Below are positions 32,090 through 32,442 of a DNA stretch of 32,442 bases, in pieces. The DNA is from Nitrospirales bacterium. Its GTDB lineage: Bacteria; Nitrospirota; Nitrospiria; Nitrospirales; UBA8639. Made by a program: the position numbers and the translations under genes. Location: the NCBI GenBank assembly GCA_021604105.1, contig BQIW01000052.1, forward strand, positions 1-32,442, in the 5' to 3' direction. The notes beneath the pieces are model-generated. The model was not told the origin of the DNA. It saw only the letters and a program-made list of their open reading frames with translations, and did not search any database. Position 1 is the stretch's first letter. Every line of letters starts with the position of its first letter.

Positions 32090-32442
32090 TTACGGGGACA
32101 CCTCAAGGTCCTCCATAGGGGATCCATTAACTGTCAGCCTGACATCCCCTTTCAGGGAAGGCGGCAGGACATAACCACCGGGTGGCATAGTCGATCCTAC
32201 CAGATCAACGCGTACCTGCCCGTCTTCATCACGCGCCGTATAGGACACTTCGCCATACGGAGTTCTCAGCCCATGCACCCGGATGCCTTCACCCTGAAAC
32301 CAACTTCGCGGCAGACCCGCGCCGATAACCAGTGAACCGGTTTCTGTATCAGCATACACAAACAGATCAAGCACCGCCCGGATGAAATCCGATCCCACCC
32401 AGGTATGGGGCATATCACCAATGAAACGCGGATCCCGTTCAA
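32090..32442 (-). CDS. C-terminus of a second large glycosidase (partial, cut by window end)
   Basis: The open frame continues past the right edge. Only the last 117 codons are visible. ERDPRFIGDMPHTWVGSDFIRAV matches RKGVYIGDMPHTWVGAGYVNSV of the large glycosidase at 26220-29339. The following beta-rich tail (GLPRSWFQGEGIRVHGL, LTVNGSPMEDLEV) aligns with FGTPREWLVGDGIALSNF and its tail. It is therefore a paralogue, with the C-terminal beta domain after the (alpha/alpha)6 barrel. The N-terminus and any discoidin domains are outside the window. It is likely transcribed before bglB in the same direction, with a 245-nt gap. Confidence 0.85.
   Translation of the reverse strand, partial: ERDPRFIGDMPHTWVGSDFIRAVLDLFVYADTETGSLVIGAGLPRSWFQGEGIRVHGLRTPYGEVSYTARDEDGQVRVDLVGSTMPPGGYVLPPSLKGDVRLTVNGSPMEDLEVSP

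Overview
This window looks like a chromosomal piece of a Gram-negative-type bacterium of intermediate G+C. Lipobox lipoproteins, signal-peptide proteins and a mixture of tRNA/rRNA-maturation genes with many short uncharacterised proteins point that way. The gene mix and the dispersed 215-bp repeat family remind me of Nitrospira-like Nitrospirota genomes, but that is recollection and not a result. No phage or plasmid replication genes, CRISPR arrays, rRNA genes or complete insertion sequences are visible.

Left part (1-12.5 kb), mainly core genes. A dispersed repeat lies at the left edge, then queF (queuosine synthesis), a parDE toxin-antitoxin operon on the minus strand, and decayed remnants of an RHS/YD-repeat gene. 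Next come a small membrane protein, a DegT/DnrJ-type sugar aminotransferase, a second repeat copy, a DUF2835-YqaA pair, an inositol-monophosphatase-family enzyme, a receiver-like protein lacking its phosphoacceptor, an RlmL-type rRNA methyltransferase, and an A-type Fe-S carrier homologue without the cluster cysteines. A 2-hydroxyacid dehydrogenase, a CaCA cation exchanger, an SprT-like protein and tadA complete the block.

Middle part (12.4-14.8 kb). tRNA-Ser(CGA) is followed by a short island. Two diverged copies of a highly structured sequence, each containing a near copy of the tRNA-Ser T-arm/acceptor end, flank a G+C-rich gene for a SABATH-family carboxyl methyltransferase, a family best known from plants. 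The two copies show base-paired stems with at least one compensatory change. I consider this the most interesting part of the window.

Right-middle part (15-23.5 kb). Here are small secreted proteins and lipoproteins, two more copies of the dispersed repeat, a secreted endonuclease/exonuclease/phosphatase-family enzyme, a periplasmic multicopper oxidase with a good sigma70-type promoter, a conserved-looking hypothetical protein, a lectin-fold-like lipoprotein, and an ORF interrupted by an amber codon.

Right end (23.5-32.4 kb). A carbohydrate block runs entirely on the minus strand: the C-terminus of a large glycosidase (cut by the window end), a GH1 beta-glucosidase, an MsmK/UgpC-type ABC ATPase, a second large glycosidase with two discoidin domains, and a secreted seven-bladed beta-propeller protein with a C-terminal carbohydrate-binding-like domain. 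GH1, ATPase and glycosidase are packed with 1-nt spacing or overlap and form one operon. The two large glycosidases are paralogues. The sugar permeases and binding protein are not in the window and would be expected to the right.
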